In this document: positions 39,159 to 48,135 of the stretch, in pieces
Layout of the letters: each line of letters opens with the position of its first letter
How positions within the stretch are numbered: position 1 is the first letter of the stretch
NCBI RefSeq assembly: GCF_004341365.1
Contig: NZ_SLXH01000006.1
Span: 62,001-126,000 of the forward strand
Direction: 5' to 3'
DNA from: Simplicispira metamorpha
GTDB taxonomy: Bacteria; Pseudomonadota; Gammaproteobacteria; Burkholderiales; Burkholderiaceae_C
Length of the DNA stretch: 64,000 nt
Made by a program: the position numbers and the translations under genes
The notes under the pieces: generated by a model
Seen by the model: the letters and a program-made list of their open reading frames with translations, nothing else
Told to the model about the DNA's origin: nothing
The model's database searches: none

Positions 39159-40133
39159 TCAGTCTGCCAGAAAGCGCGCGTAACGCGCCAGATCGACGTT
39201 GCCGCCACTGATCACAATGCCCACGCGCTTGCCACGGATATCCACGCCGCCGTGCTGCGCGCCTGCAAAAGCCAGCGCGCCCGTGGGTTCGACGACGATT
39301 TTCATGCGCTCGGCAAAAAAGCGCATCGCCTGCATCAGGTGCAGGTCGCTGGTGGTCGTGATGTCGTGGCCCTGGCGGCGCACGATGTCAAACACCAGCG
39401 GCCCCAGGCTTTGCGCCTGGGCGCCGTCGGCAATGGTGCGTGGCGTGGCAATGCGCACGATGTGGCCGCTGCGCAGCGATTGCTGTGCGTCGTTGGCGGC
39501 TTCGGGCTCCACGCCCACCACCTGGCACTGGGGCGCGCGTGCCTGCGCTGCCAGCAGGCTGCCCGCCATCAGGCCGCCGCCGCCCACGCCCACGAACAGG
39601 TAGTCCAGCCGGGGCACCTCTTCAAACAGTTCCAGCGCCGCCGTACCCTGGCCTGCAATGACGTGAGGGTGCTCGGAGGGGCCCACCAGCGTCATGCCGC
39701 GCTCTTGGGCAATGCGCTGGCTGATGGCCTCGCGGTCTTCGGTGTAGCGGTTGTAGGTGACGACCTGGGCGCCGTATTCGCGCGTGGCGGCCATTTTGGA
39801 TGCGGGCGCATCTTCGGGCATGACGATCAGCACGGGCATGTCCAGCAGGCGCGCAGCCAGTGCAATGGCCTGGGCGTGGTTGCCTGCTGAAAAAGCCAGC
39901 ACGCCGTGGCGGCGCTGCTCTGGCGTGAATTGGGACAGGGTGTTGAAAGCGCCACGAAACTTGAACGAGCCTGCGCGTTGCAGGTTCTCGCATTTGAAGA
40001 ACAGGTGCGCGTGCAGCAGCCGGTCGGCGGTGCCCGAGCGCAGCACGGGCGTGCGGTGCGCCGGGCCTTGCAGGCGCAGAGCAGCCTGGATGACGTCTTC
40101 CGGTACGGGCGGGGGCAGGGCAGGTGGGGTCAT
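39159..40133 (-). CDS. PLP-dependent threonine/serine dehydratase-like enzyme
   Basis: 324 residues of the fold type II PLP family. The PLP Lys is in FKCENLQRAGSFKFRGAFN; the phosphate-binding loop is VGVGGGGLMAG. There is no C-terminal ACT domain, so it is the catabolic/short type: threonine dehydratase, serine racemase or threo-3-hydroxyaspartate ammonia-lyase, which cannot be told apart by eye. ATG 40133 (MTPPALPPPVPEDV) was chosen over a start 14 codons upstream. Confidence 0.9.
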   Translation of the reverse strand: MTPPALPPPVPEDVIQAALRLQGPAHRTPVLRSGTADRLLHAHLFFKCENLQRAGSFKFRGAFNTLSQFTPEQRRHGVLAFSAGNHAQAIALAARLLDMPVLIVMPEDAPASKMAATREYGAQVVTYNRYTEDREAISQRIAQERGMTLVGPSEHPHVIAGQGTAALELFEEVPRLDYLFVGVGGGGLMAGSLLAAQARAPQCQVVGVEPEAANDAQQSLRSGHIVRIATPRTIADGAQAQSLGPLVFDIVRRQGHDITTTSDLHLMQAMRFFAERMKIVVEPTGALAFAGAQHGGVDIRGKRVGIVISGGNVDLARYARFLAD

Positions 40134-40215
40134 GGCGGCATCCTTGATGGCACTCAATGCATGGCAGCGCACCACGGCGTGGCTGCATCATGGGTGGCAC
40201 TGATTATCATGCAAA

Positions 40216-40268
40216 GAATCGCCTGCCAGCGCTTGTCCTGTGTGCGCTTTCAGCTATGCTTTTTGAAA
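40216..40268. repeat. Dispersed repeat, copy 10
   Basis: AATCGCCTGCCAGCGC, a TTGTCCTGTGT spacer, GCGCTTTCAGCTATGC and TTTTTGAAAT. Forward orientation, in the spacer between the dehydratase and hmp. Confidence 0.75.
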
Positions 40269-40331
40269 TGGCGCAGCCCTGTCTGTGCCCGCTGCCGGTG
40301 GTTTTTTGGGGGGGCTGCGCCGCTGGCCGCT

Positions 40332-41513
40332 TTACTCCAGCGCGGCGGCGGGGCCGAAGAACTCGTAGCGCGTCTGTGCCTCGGGCACGCCCAGTTCACG
40401 CAGCTGCTGTTTCACGCGCCGCATGAACGGCTTGGGGCCGAGAAAATACGCATCCACATCGCGCGATGGGGGAAGCCACTGCGCCAGTTGCTCGTTGCTG
40501 AGCAGGCCGGTGGCGTGGGGGGCGTCGGTGTCGGCGGCGTGCTCGTCATAGACATAAAAGCGCTGCAACTGGGCATGGCGGGATTGGTGCGCGTCCACCA
40601 CGTCGCGGAAGGCATGCACTGCGCGGTTGCGCGCGAAGTGGATGAAATGCACGGGCCGCTGGCTGGCCAGGGCCGCATCCAGCATGGCCAGCGTGGGGGT
40701 AATGCCCACACCGCCGCTGATCAGCACCACCGGCTTGCTGCCTTCGGCCAGCACAAAATCGCCAGCGGGCGGGAACACGTCCAGCGCATCGCCCACTTGC
40801 ACTTGTTCGTGCAGGTAGCCCGAAGCCACGCCGCCGGGCTCGCGTTTGACGCTGATGCGCAAAAACTGCCCGTTGGGCGCTGCCGACAGCGAGTAGTTGC
40901 GGCGGATTTCCTGGCCATCCACCACCAGGCGCAGGCCGATGTACTGGCCGGGCACAAAGCCGGGCACCGTGCCGCCGTCTTGCGGCTCCAGGTAGAACGA
41001 GGTGATTTCAGCGCTTTCGGCCTCTTTGCGCGCTACCCGGAAGGCCCGCGCACCGCGCCAGCCACCGGGTGCGGCGGCGGTGTCGGCATAGACCTTTTCT
41101 TCGGCGCCGATCAGGATGTCGGCCAGCTGCTGGTAGGCGGCGGCCCAGGCGGCAATCACGGCGTCGGTGGCAATCTCGGCGCCCAGTACCTCCCGGATGG
41201 CGCGCAGCAGGCAGCTGCCCACGATGGGGTATTGCTCGGGCTGGATTTGCAGCGACACATGCTTATGGACGATTTGCGACACCAGCGGGCCCAGGGCTTC
41301 GAGCCGCTCGATGTTGCGCGCGTACATCAGCACGCTGTTGGCCAGTGCGCGCGGCTGGTCGCCATTGGCCTGGTGGGCCTGGTTGAAGAAGGGGCGCACT
41401 TCCGGGTACTCGGACAGCATGATTTTGTAGAAGTGCGTGGTCAGTGCTTCGCCGCCTGTCTCCAGCAGGGGGACGGTGGCTTGGACGATGGCGCGGTGTT
41501 CAGGGCTCAGCAT
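40332..41513 (-). CDS. hmp: Flavohaemoglobin, nitric oxide dioxygenase
   Basis: 393 residues (E. coli 396). N-terminal globin domain with proximal His in SQIVHKHVSL; FAD domain with RNYSLSAAPNG; NAD domain with LISGGVGITPTLAML; C-terminal YEFFGPAAALE. It oxidises NO to nitrate with O2 and NAD(P)H, detoxifying NO made by nirS or hosts. ATG 41513 (MLSPEHRAIVQATV) is the typical N-terminus. It is divergent from norR. A sigma54-type promoter, an FNR box and candidate NorR sites lie upstream. Confidence 0.96.
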   Translation of the reverse strand: MLSPEHRAIVQATVPLLETGGEALTTHFYKIMLSEYPEVRPFFNQAHQANGDQPRALANSVLMYARNIERLEALGPLVSQIVHKHVSLQIQPEQYPIVGSCLLRAIREVLGAEIATDAVIAAWAAAYQQLADILIGAEEKVYADTAAAPGGWRGARAFRVARKEAESAEITSFYLEPQDGGTVPGFVPGQYIGLRLVVDGQEIRRNYSLSAAPNGQFLRISVKREPGGVASGYLHEQVQVGDALDVFPPAGDFVLAEGSKPVVLISGGVGITPTLAMLDAALASQRPVHFIHFARNRAVHAFRDVVDAHQSRHAQLQRFYVYDEHAADTDAPHATGLLSNEQLAQWLPPSRDVDAYFLGPKPFMRRVKQQLRELGVPEAQTRYEFFGPAAALE

Positions 41514-41596
41514 GGGATCGGTCTCCGGTGGTTGAAAAGAGAGCAGCGCCGCCCCCGCTGCGTGGGAGGTGGGGCGCATGTTCTGCCCATGCTTTC

Positions 41597-41612
41597 ATCA
41601 AGATGCGTGCCA
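41597..41612 (-). promoter_or_regulatory. hmp: sigma54-type promoter of hmp
   Basis: On the minus strand TGGCACGCATCTTGAT matches the sigma54 -24/-12 consensus TGGCACGnnnnTTGCW with one mismatch (TTGA for TTGC). It lies about 84 bp upstream of the hmp ATG and faces it. Confidence 0.7.
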
Positions 41613-41621
41613 GATCAATGC

Positions 41622-41635
41622 TTGATATAAATCAA
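41622..41635. promoter_or_regulatory. FNR/ANR/DNR box between hmp and norR
   Basis: TTGATATAAATCAA is a perfect match to TTGATnnnnATCAA. It lies ten bases upstream of the hmp sigma54 -24 element and about 82 bp before norR, so it could control either gene. Confidence 0.75.
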
Positions 41636-41663
41636 TGGCTTGCAAGGTTTCTATTCTGAATAC

Positions 41664-41699
41664 AGTCAAAAAGATACTTTGTTAAAGTAGTCAAAAAGA
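41664..41699. promoter_or_regulatory. Candidate NorR enhancer sites
   Basis: AGTCAAAAAGA occurs twice (41664-41674 and 41689-41699), separated by the dyad TACTTT-GTT-AAAGTA (41675-41689). The second copy extends to GTCAAAAAGAC, which fits the NorR half-site rule GT-N7-AC. The block lies 50-90 bp upstream of the sigma54 promoter. Confidence 0.55.
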
Positions 41700-41716
41700 C
41701 TCTTGAAAGCATCACA

Positions 41717-43312
41717 TTGACTGCCAATCCGATATTGCAAGCCTTGGTGCCATTGCTGGACGATCTGGCGCGCGAGCTGCCCGATGGCGAGCGCTACCGC
41801 CGCCTGCTCCAGGCCATGCAGGCCCTGTTGCCCTGTGATGCTGTGGCCTTGCTGCGGCTGGAGGGCGATGTGCTGGTGCCGCTGGCCACCCGTGGCCTGA
41901 GCCGCGACACGCTGGGCCGGCGCTTTCGGGTGCAGGAGCACCCGCGCCTGGGCCTGCTGCTGGCCGCGGGTGGCCCCTTGCGCATTGCCGCCGACAGCCC
42001 GCTGCCCGATCCCTACGACGGGCTGGTGGAAGGCGTACATGGCCACCTGGAGGTACACGACTGCATGGGCTGCGTGGTGCAAGTGGGTGAGAAGCCCTGG
42101 GGCCTGCTCACGCTGGATGCGCTGGGCAAAGAGCGCTTGTCGGCGGTGGACTTGGCCGATGTGCAGGCCTTTGCCAGCCTGGCGGGCGCCACCGTCAGTG
42201 TGGTGCAGCGCATGCAGGGGCTGGCGCTGCGCGCCGAGGATGAGCGCCAGCGCGCCGACAGCTACCGCGCCCTGGCAGCGCAAACCGCCGCACCGCCCGT
42301 GCTGATGGGACAGAGCACCGCGCACCAGCAGTTGCTGCAAGAAATAGCCAGCGTGGGCGACAGTGCGCTGACGGTGCTGGTCACGGGCGAAACCGGCGTC
42401 GGCAAAGAGCTGGTGGCGCAGGCGCTGCATGCAGCATCACCGCGCGCGGCGCGCCCGCTGGTGAGCCTGAACTGCGCAGCCCTGCCCGAAACGCTGGTCG
42501 AGAGCGAGCTGTTTGGCCATGTGCGCGGCGCCTTCTCGGGTGCGGTGGCCGAGCGGCGCGGCAAGTTTGAGCTGGCCGATGGCGGCACGCTGTTTTTGGA
42601 CGAGGTGGGCGAGTTGCCGCTGGCCGTGCAGGCCAAGTTGCTGCGCGTGTTGCAGGGCGGGCAGTTGCAGCGCCTGGGCTCTGACCGCGAGCACCAGGTG
42701 GATGTGCGGGTGATAGCCGCCACCAACCGCGAGCTTGCGCAGGAGGTGCGGGCCGGGCGCTTTCGGGCGGATTTGTACCACCGCCTCAGCGTCTATCCGC
42801 TGGTGGTGCCACCGCTGCGCGAGCGTGGCCAGGATGTGCTGCTGCTGGCCGGGCATTTTCTGGAGCAAAACCGTTCGCGCCTGGGGCTGGGCAGTGTGCG
42901 GCTGGACGCCAGCGCGCGCGCTGCGCTGCTGGCCCACGACTGGCCCGGCAATGTGCGCGAGCTGGAGCACCTGGTGGGCCGCAGCGCACTCAAGGCGCTG
43001 GCCGGTTTGGCCACGCGCCCGCGCATCCTCAGTTTGACCGCTGCGCATTTCGACTTGCCCACGCGCCCGGGGGGCATCGCGCCGGGGCCTGCCGCAGCGG
43101 CGCCAGACGGCGGTGCCCTGGCGCAGGCCGCAGCGCTGGTGGCCGAGGACTTGCGCAGCTCCACCGAGTCACACCAGCGCCAGCGCATTGCCAGTGCGTT
43201 GGCACTGCACCATGGCAACTGGGCTGCAGCGGCGCGCACGCTGGGTTTGCACCGCGCCAACCTGGTGCGGTTGGCGCGCAGGCTGGGGCTGCCAGCCCAA
43301 GGCCCGGCGTGA
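41717..43312 (+). CDS. norR: NO-responsive sigma54 activator NorR
   Basis: 531 residues: GAF domain (about 15-165) that binds NO at a non-haem iron, AAA+ domain (about 195-425) with Walker A GETGVGKE and Walker B LFLDEVGEL, and a Fis-type helix-turn-helix at the end (ASALALHHGNWAAAARTLGL). The sigma54-contacting loop reads GAFSGA rather than the usual GAFTGA. The start is TTG 41717; I see no better start. It is divergent from hmp, its likely target. Confidence 0.95.
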   Translation: MTANPILQALVPLLDDLARELPDGERYRRLLQAMQALLPCDAVALLRLEGDVLVPLATRGLSRDTLGRRFRVQEHPRLGLLLAAGGPLRIAADSPLPDPYDGLVEGVHGHLEVHDCMGCVVQVGEKPWGLLTLDALGKERLSAVDLADVQAFASLAGATVSVVQRMQGLALRAEDERQRADSYRALAAQTAAPPVLMGQSTAHQQLLQEIASVGDSALTVLVTGETGVGKELVAQALHAASPRAARPLVSLNCAALPETLVESELFGHVRGAFSGAVAERRGKFELADGGTLFLDEVGELPLAVQAKLLRVLQGGQLQRLGSDREHQVDVRVIAATNRELAQEVRAGRFRADLYHRLSVYPLVVPPLRERGQDVLLLAGHFLEQNRSRLGLGSVRLDASARAALLAHDWPGNVRELEHLVGRSALKALAGLATRPRILSLTAAHFDLPTRPGGIAPGPAAAAPDGGALAQAAALVAEDLRSSTESHQRQRIASALALHHGNWAAAARTLGLHRANLVRLARRLGLPAQGPA

Positions 43313-43332
43313 TGCAGGGCGGTTATTGAAGG

Positions 43333-43384
43333 TAAAAAGTGCCTTCAGACCGCACCAGTCAAGCGCAAGCAGCTATCAAAATAG
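43333..43384. repeat. Dispersed repeat, copy 11 (tandem pair, first)
   Basis: TAAAAAGTGCCTTCAGACCG, then CAAGCGCAAGCAGCTATC and AAAATAG. Forward orientation, after norR. Confidence 0.75.
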
Positions 43385-43437
43385 AATCTTTTTAACCCGT
43401 GACCAGCCAGTTTGATGCGGGGCAGTGTTTTGAAAGC

Positions 43438-43490
43438 CAAAAGTGCCTCTAGGCCCCGCTAATCAAGCGCCAGAAGCTATCAAAAAAGGA
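43438..43490. repeat. Dispersed repeat, copy 12 (tandem pair, second)
   Basis: CAAAAGTGCCTCTAGGCCCC, then CAAGCGCCAGAAGCTATC and AAAAAAGGAG. Same orientation as copy 11, about 105 bp away. Confidence 0.75.
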
Positions 43491-43540
43491 GCTTTCGTGG
43501 CGCTTGCGCCCCGCCGGTGCAGCGGGGCAGGGCGCCGCCT

Positions 43541-45052
43541 TCAGCGCCGGCGCCCGCCCAGCAGGCTGCCCAGTACGCCGCGCAAAATCTCGCGTCCCAG
43601 CGTGGTGCCCATGGTGCGCACGGCCGATTTGGCCATGGTCTGGGCCAGGCCATCGCGCTGGCCGCCACGGGGGCCAGTGCTGCCAAACAGCATGTCTTTG
43701 AGCCCGCCCATCAGGCCCTCGTCGGCCGTTTGGCCGGGCGCGGTGCCGTTTTTGCCGTTGCCCTCGGGGGCGTTGGCAGAGCGGTTTTTCAGGATTTCGT
43801 AGGCCGATTCGCGGTCTACCACCTGCTCATACACACCGGCCACCAGCGAACTGGCGCGCAGCGCCTGGCGTTGGGCGGCATCGATGGGGCCAATCTGGCT
43901 GCCAGGGGGCAGCACATACACGCGCTCGGTCACGCCGGGGCGGCCCTTGGCGTCCAGAAAGCTCACCAGCGCCTCGCCCACGGCCAGCTCGGTGATGGCG
44001 GTTTCGATGTCGAGGCCCGGCTTTTGCCGCATGGTGGTGGCCGTGGCCTTGACGGCTTTCTGGTCGCGCGGGGTAAACGCCCGCAGCGCGTGCTGCACGC
44101 GGTTGCCCAGCTGGGCCAGCACGCTGTCGGGGATATCCAGCGGGTTTTGCGTGACGAAATACACGCCCACGCCCTTGGAACGCACCAGCCGCACCACCAG
44201 TTCGATGCGCTCGATCAGCACCTTGGGCGCTTCGTTGAACAGCAGATGGGCCTCGTCGAAGAAGAACACCAGTTTGGGCTTTTCAGGGTCGCCAATCTCG
44301 GGCAGCTGCTCAAACAGCTCGGACAGCATCCACAGCAAAAAGGTGGCGTACAGGCGCGGCGAGTTCATGAGCTTGTCGGCTGCCAGGATGTTGACCACGC
44401 CGTGGCCTGCGGCATCGGTCTGCATGAAGTCCTGGATGTTGAGCATGGGCTCGCCAAAGAACTGGTCGCCGCCTTGCTGCTCGATTTGCAGCAGCCCGCG
44501 CTGGATGGCGCCCACGCTGGCGGCGCTGACGTTGCCGTAGCCGGTGGTGAACTCTTTGGCGTTGTCGCCCACGTACTGGAGCATGGCGCGCAGGTCCTTC
44601 AGGTCCAGCAGCAGCATGCCGTTGTCGTCGGCAATTTTGAACACCAGGTTGAGCACGCCCAGTTGGGTTTCGTTCAGGTTCAGCATGCGTCCCAGCAAGA
44701 GCGGGCCCATGTCAGAGATGGTGGCGCGCACCGGGTGGCCTTGTGCGCCAAATACGTCCCACAGGGTGACGGGGCAGGCCAGCGGCGTGGGCAGCGCAAT
44801 GCCGCGTTCGTGCAGCGCGTGCGCCATCTTGTCGCTGACATGGCCAGCCTGGCTGATGCCGGTGAGGTCGCCCTTCACGTCGGCCATGAATACGGGCACG
44901 CCAATGCGCGAAAAACTCTCGGCCAGCGTCTGTAGCGTGACGGTCTTGCCCGTGCCAGTCGCTCCCGTAATCAGACCATGGCGGTTGGCCAGTGCGGGCA
45001 GCAGGTGGCACTCGGTGGAAGGGTTCTTGGCAATCAGCAGGGAGTCGGCCAT
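43541..45052 (-). CDS. HerA-like ATPase (DUF853 family, YjgR-type)
   Basis: 503 residues. Walker [12 protein letters not shown] near residue 30, Walker [12 protein letters not shown], and further family signatures [43 protein letters not shown]. These are HerA/FtsK-superfamily hexameric ATPases; the YjgR branch has no known function. The C-terminal tail ([19 protein letters not shown]) is a conserved feature of this branch. It is divergent from yebC by 66 bp. Confidence 0.92.
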   Translation of the reverse strand: MADSLLIAKNPSTECHLLPALANRHGLITGATGTGKTVTLQTLAESFSRIGVPVFMADVKGDLTGISQAGHVSDKMAHALHERGIALPTPLACPVTLWDVFGAQGHPVRATISDMGPLLLGRMLNLNETQLGVLNLVFKIADDNGMLLLDLKDLRAMLQYVGDNAKEFTTGYGNVSAASVGAIQRGLLQIEQQGGDQFFGEPMLNIQDFMQTDAAGHGVVNILAADKLMNSPRLYATFLLWMLSELFEQLPEIGDPEKPKLVFFFDEAHLLFNEAPKVLIERIELVVRLVRSKGVGVYFVTQNPLDIPDSVLAQLGNRVQHALRAFTPRDQKAVKATATTMRQKPGLDIETAITELAVGEALVSFLDAKGRPGVTERVYVLPPGSQIGPIDAAQRQALRASSLVAGVYEQVVDRESAYEILKNRSANAPEGNGKNGTAPGQTADEGLMGGLKDMLFGSTGPRGGQRDGLAQTMAKSAVRTMGTTLGREILRGVLGSLLGGRRR

Positions 45053-45118
45053 GGCGGGGGGTACGGAAAAGTAGAATCGGAGGCGTAGATTAAATCAGGA
45101 TAAGTAAAAGGACTTCCC

Positions 45119-45838
45119 ATGGCCGGACACAGCAAATGGGCGAACATTCAGCACCGCAAGGGTCGCCAGGACGAAAAGCGCGGAAAAATCTGGACGCGCA
45201 TCATCCGCGAAATCACCGTGGCCGCGCGCGCCGGTGGCGGTGACCTGGGCGCCAACCCGCGCCTGCGCCTGGCGGTAGAAAAGGCCAAGGCGGCCAACAT
45301 GCCCGCCGACCGCGTCAAATACAACATTGACAAGGCCACCGGCAATGCCGAGGGCGTGAACTACGAGGAAATCCGCTACGAGGGCTACGGCATCGGTGGC
45401 GCCGCCATCATCGTGGACACCATGACCGACAACCGTGTGCGCACCGTGGCCGAGGTGCGCCATGCTTTCAGCAAGCACGGCGGCAACATGGGCACCGAGG
45501 GCTCGGTGGCTTTCCAGTTCAAGAACGTGGGCCAGATCATTTTTGCCCCAGGCGCCAATGAGGACAAGATCATGGAGGTAGCGCTCGAAGCGGGCGCCGA
45601 AGATGTCATCACCGATGACGACGGCGCCTTGGAGGTGCTGACCGCCGCCACTGACTTCGAGGCCGTGAAAAACGCCCTGGAAGCCGCTGGCTTCACGCCC
45701 GACGCCGCCGATGTCACCATGCGCCCCGATGTCACCATCGAACTTACTGGGGAAGACGCTGTGCGTATGCAAAAACTGCTTGATGTACTAGAGGATCTGG
45801 ACGACGTACAAGAAGTCTTCCACAACGCTGCACTATGA
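45119..45838 (+). CDS. yebC: YebC/PmpR family protein, canonical
   Basis: 239 residues with the canonical start [20 protein letters not shown] and the three-domain YebC fold ([37 protein letters not shown]). Described as a transcriptional regulator (PmpR) and, in recent work on relatives, as a translation factor at proline runs. Its stop overlaps the purD start by four bases (ATGA). A divergent paralogue lies at 36037. Confidence 0.95.
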   Translation: MAGHSKWANIQHRKGRQDEKRGKIWTRIIREITVAARAGGGDLGANPRLRLAVEKAKAANMPADRVKYNIDKATGNAEGVNYEEIRYEGYGIGGAAIIVDTMTDNRVRTVAEVRHAFSKHGGNMGTEGSVAFQFKNVGQIIFAPGANEDKIMEVALEAGAEDVITDDDGALEVLTAATDFEAVKNALEAAGFTPDAADVTMRPDVTIELTGEDAVRMQKLLDVLEDLDDVQEVFHNAAL

Positions 45839-47118
45839 AGGTTTTAGTTATTGGCGGCGGTGGCCGCGAACACGCCATCGCCTGGAAACTCAGCCAGTCG
45901 CCCAAAGTCACGCGCATTTTTGTTGCGCCCGGCAACGGCGGCACGGCGCTGAACCCCAAGTTTGAAAACCTGCCCATCACCAACGTGGTGGCCCTGCGCG
46001 AGTGGGCGCAAAAAGAAAAAATCGGTCTCACCGTGGTCGGCCCCGAAGCGCCACTGGCCGCTGGTGTGGTCGATGAGTTCCGTGCCCACGGTCTGCGTAT
46101 TTTTGGCCCTACCAAGGCGGCAGCGCAGCTGGAAAGCTCCAAAGCCTTCTCCAAGGCATTCATGCGCCGCCACGGTATTCCCACGGCGGATTACGACACC
46201 TTCACCGATCCGACCCTGGCCCACGCTTTTGTCGATCGCCTGGGCGCGCCCATCGTTATCAAGGCCGACGGCCTGGCCGCAGGCAAGGGCGTGGTGGTGG
46301 CCATGAGCCTGCAAGAAGCGCACGACGCCGTGGACTTCATGCTGGTGGACAACAAGTACGGCGTGACACACAACGAGGGCGGAGCCCGTGTTGTCATTGA
46401 GGAGTTCCTTGAAGGCGAAGAAGCCAGCTTCATCGTGCTGTGCGACGGCAAGAATGTGGCCGCCCTGGCCACCAGCCAAGACCACAAGCGCCTGAAAGAC
46501 GGCGATGAAGGCCCCAACACCGGCGGCATGGGCGCGTATTCGCCCGCGCCGGTGGTCACTGCCGACGTGCATGCCCGCGCCATGCGCGAAATCATCCTGC
46601 CCACCATCCGTGGTATGGAAAAAGACGGCATTCCGTTCACCGGCTTTTTGTACGCAGGTCTGATGATCGACGCCCAGGGTCGCCCCAAGACGCTCGAATT
46701 CAATTGCCGCATGGGTGATCCCGAAACCCAGCCGATCATGATGCGCCTGAAAAGCGATTTGCTGGATCTGCTGGGTGCCGCCATTGACGGCAAGCTCGAT
46801 CAGGTCGATTTGCAATGGGACCGGCGCCCGGCGCTGGGCGTGGTCATGGCTGCGCACGGCTACCCCGAAGACCCGCGCAAGGGCGACGCCATCACCGGCT
46901 TGCCTCCCGAGGCCGACGATGCCATGGTGTTCCATGCAGGCACCGTGCTCGAAGACGGTGTGGTGCGTACCAGTGGTGGCCGCGTGCTCTGCGTCACGGT
47001 GCTGGCTGACAGTGTGCGCTTGGCGCAGCAACGTGCCTACGACGTGGCACGCGGCATCCACTTTGATGGCGCCCAGTACCGCCGCGACATTGGCTACCGC
47101 GCCATCAAAAATCCATGA
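45835..47118 (+). CDS. purD: Phosphoribosylamine-glycine ligase
   Basis: 427 residues, the usual GARS length. ATP-grasp enzyme catalysing the second step of de novo purine synthesis. N-terminal [18 protein letters not shown], the substrate loop [18 protein letters not shown] and the central ATP-grasp region [16 protein letters not shown] are present. It overlaps both neighbours by four bases (yebC before, hemF after), so the three are one translationally coupled unit. Confidence 0.97.
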   Translation: MKVLVIGGGGREHAIAWKLSQSPKVTRIFVAPGNGGTALNPKFENLPITNVVALREWAQKEKIGLTVVGPEAPLAAGVVDEFRAHGLRIFGPTKAAAQLESSKAFSKAFMRRHGIPTADYDTFTDPTLAHAFVDRLGAPIVIKADGLAAGKGVVVAMSLQEAHDAVDFMLVDNKYGVTHNEGGARVVIEEFLEGEEASFIVLCDGKNVAALATSQDHKRLKDGDEGPNTGGMGAYSPAPVVTADVHARAMREIILPTIRGMEKDGIPFTGFLYAGLMIDAQGRPKTLEFNCRMGDPETQPIMMRLKSDLLDLLGAAIDGKLDQVDLQWDRRPALGVVMAAHGYPEDPRKGDAITGLPPEADDAMVFHAGTVLEDGVVRTSGGRVLCVTVLADSVRLAQQRAYDVARGIHFDGAQYRRDIGYRAIKNP

Positions 47119-48056
47119 CCCCGGCCTTCAATACCGAGAGCACCGTCGCGCAGGTGCGCCAGTATCTGGTGGGCTTGCAGGCACGCATCATCGGCGCGCT
47201 CGAAGCCATAGAGGGGCCAGAGGGTGCCCGCGCGGTGGTTGATCCCTGGCACAAGCCTGCGGGCGAGTTGCTGCAAGGCGATGGCATCACGCAAATCATC
47301 GAAGGCGGGCGTGTTTTTGAGCGCGCGGGCTGTGGCTTCTCGCACGTGCGCGGGCCGCAACTGCCGCCCTCGGCCACCCAGCACCGGCCCGAGCTGGCAG
47401 GTGCGCCCTTTGAGGCCATGGGCGTGTCGCTGGTGTTTCACCCGCGCAACCCTTACGTGCCTACCGTTCACATGAATGTGCGCATGATTGCCGCAGGCCA
47501 CCCCGGCCAGGCACCCGTGTGCTGGTTTGGCGGCGGCATGGACTTGACGCCCTACTACGGCTTCGAGGAAGACGCGGTGCACTTTCACCGCACCTGCCAC
47601 GGTGCGCTGGCTCCCTTTGGCGAGGACAAGTACCCACGCTTCAAGCAGTGGTGCGATGAATATTTCTTTTTGAAGCACCGCAACGAACAACGCGGCGTAG
47701 GCGGCGTGTTTTATGACGACTTTTCCGAGCTGGGTTTTGAACGCAGCCTGGCCATGACGCAGTCGGTCGGCGATGCTTTTTTAGATGCCTACCTGCCCAT
47801 CGTGGAGCGACGCCAGCACATGGCCTATGGTGAGCGCGAGCGCGAATTTCAGCTTTACCGGCGCGGTCGTTATGTGGAGTTCAATCTGGTCTGGGACCGG
47901 GGAACGCACTTTGGCCTGCAGTCGGGCGGGCGCACCGAGTCGATTTTGCTGTCCATGCCGCCGCTGGCCAGTTGGTCGTACCAGCGCGTTCCTGAGCCTG
48001 GTTCGCCTGAGGCCGCCCTGACGCAGCACTACCTACAGCGCCGCGACTGGCTCTGA
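47115..48056 (+). CDS. hemF: Coproporphyrinogen III oxidase, oxygen-dependent
   Basis: 313 residues. It decarboxylates coproporphyrinogen III to protoporphyrinogen IX with O2, in haem synthesis. Signatures: [54 protein letters not shown] and [18 protein letters not shown]. It overlaps the purD stop by four bases. Aerobic haem synthesis contrasts with the oxygen-free nitrite respiration of nirS elsewhere in the window; hemN would be needed under anoxia and is not here. Confidence 0.97.
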   Translation: MTPAFNTESTVAQVRQYLVGLQARIIGALEAIEGPEGARAVVDPWHKPAGELLQGDGITQIIEGGRVFERAGCGFSHVRGPQLPPSATQHRPELAGAPFEAMGVSLVFHPRNPYVPTVHMNVRMIAAGHPGQAPVCWFGGGMDLTPYYGFEEDAVHFHRTCHGALAPFGEDKYPRFKQWCDEYFFLKHRNEQRGVGGVFYDDFSELGFERSLAMTQSVGDAFLDAYLPIVERRQHMAYGEREREFQLYRRGRYVEFNLVWDRGTHFGLQSGGRTESILLSMPPLASWSYQRVPEPGSPEAALTQHYLQRRDWL

Positions 48057-48135
48057 AGTGCCTGGCCTGTGCCGGAGCATCTGCTTCAGCATGGGCCGCC
48101 ACGCACAGCACCAGGCTTCACCCGGGATACACAAC

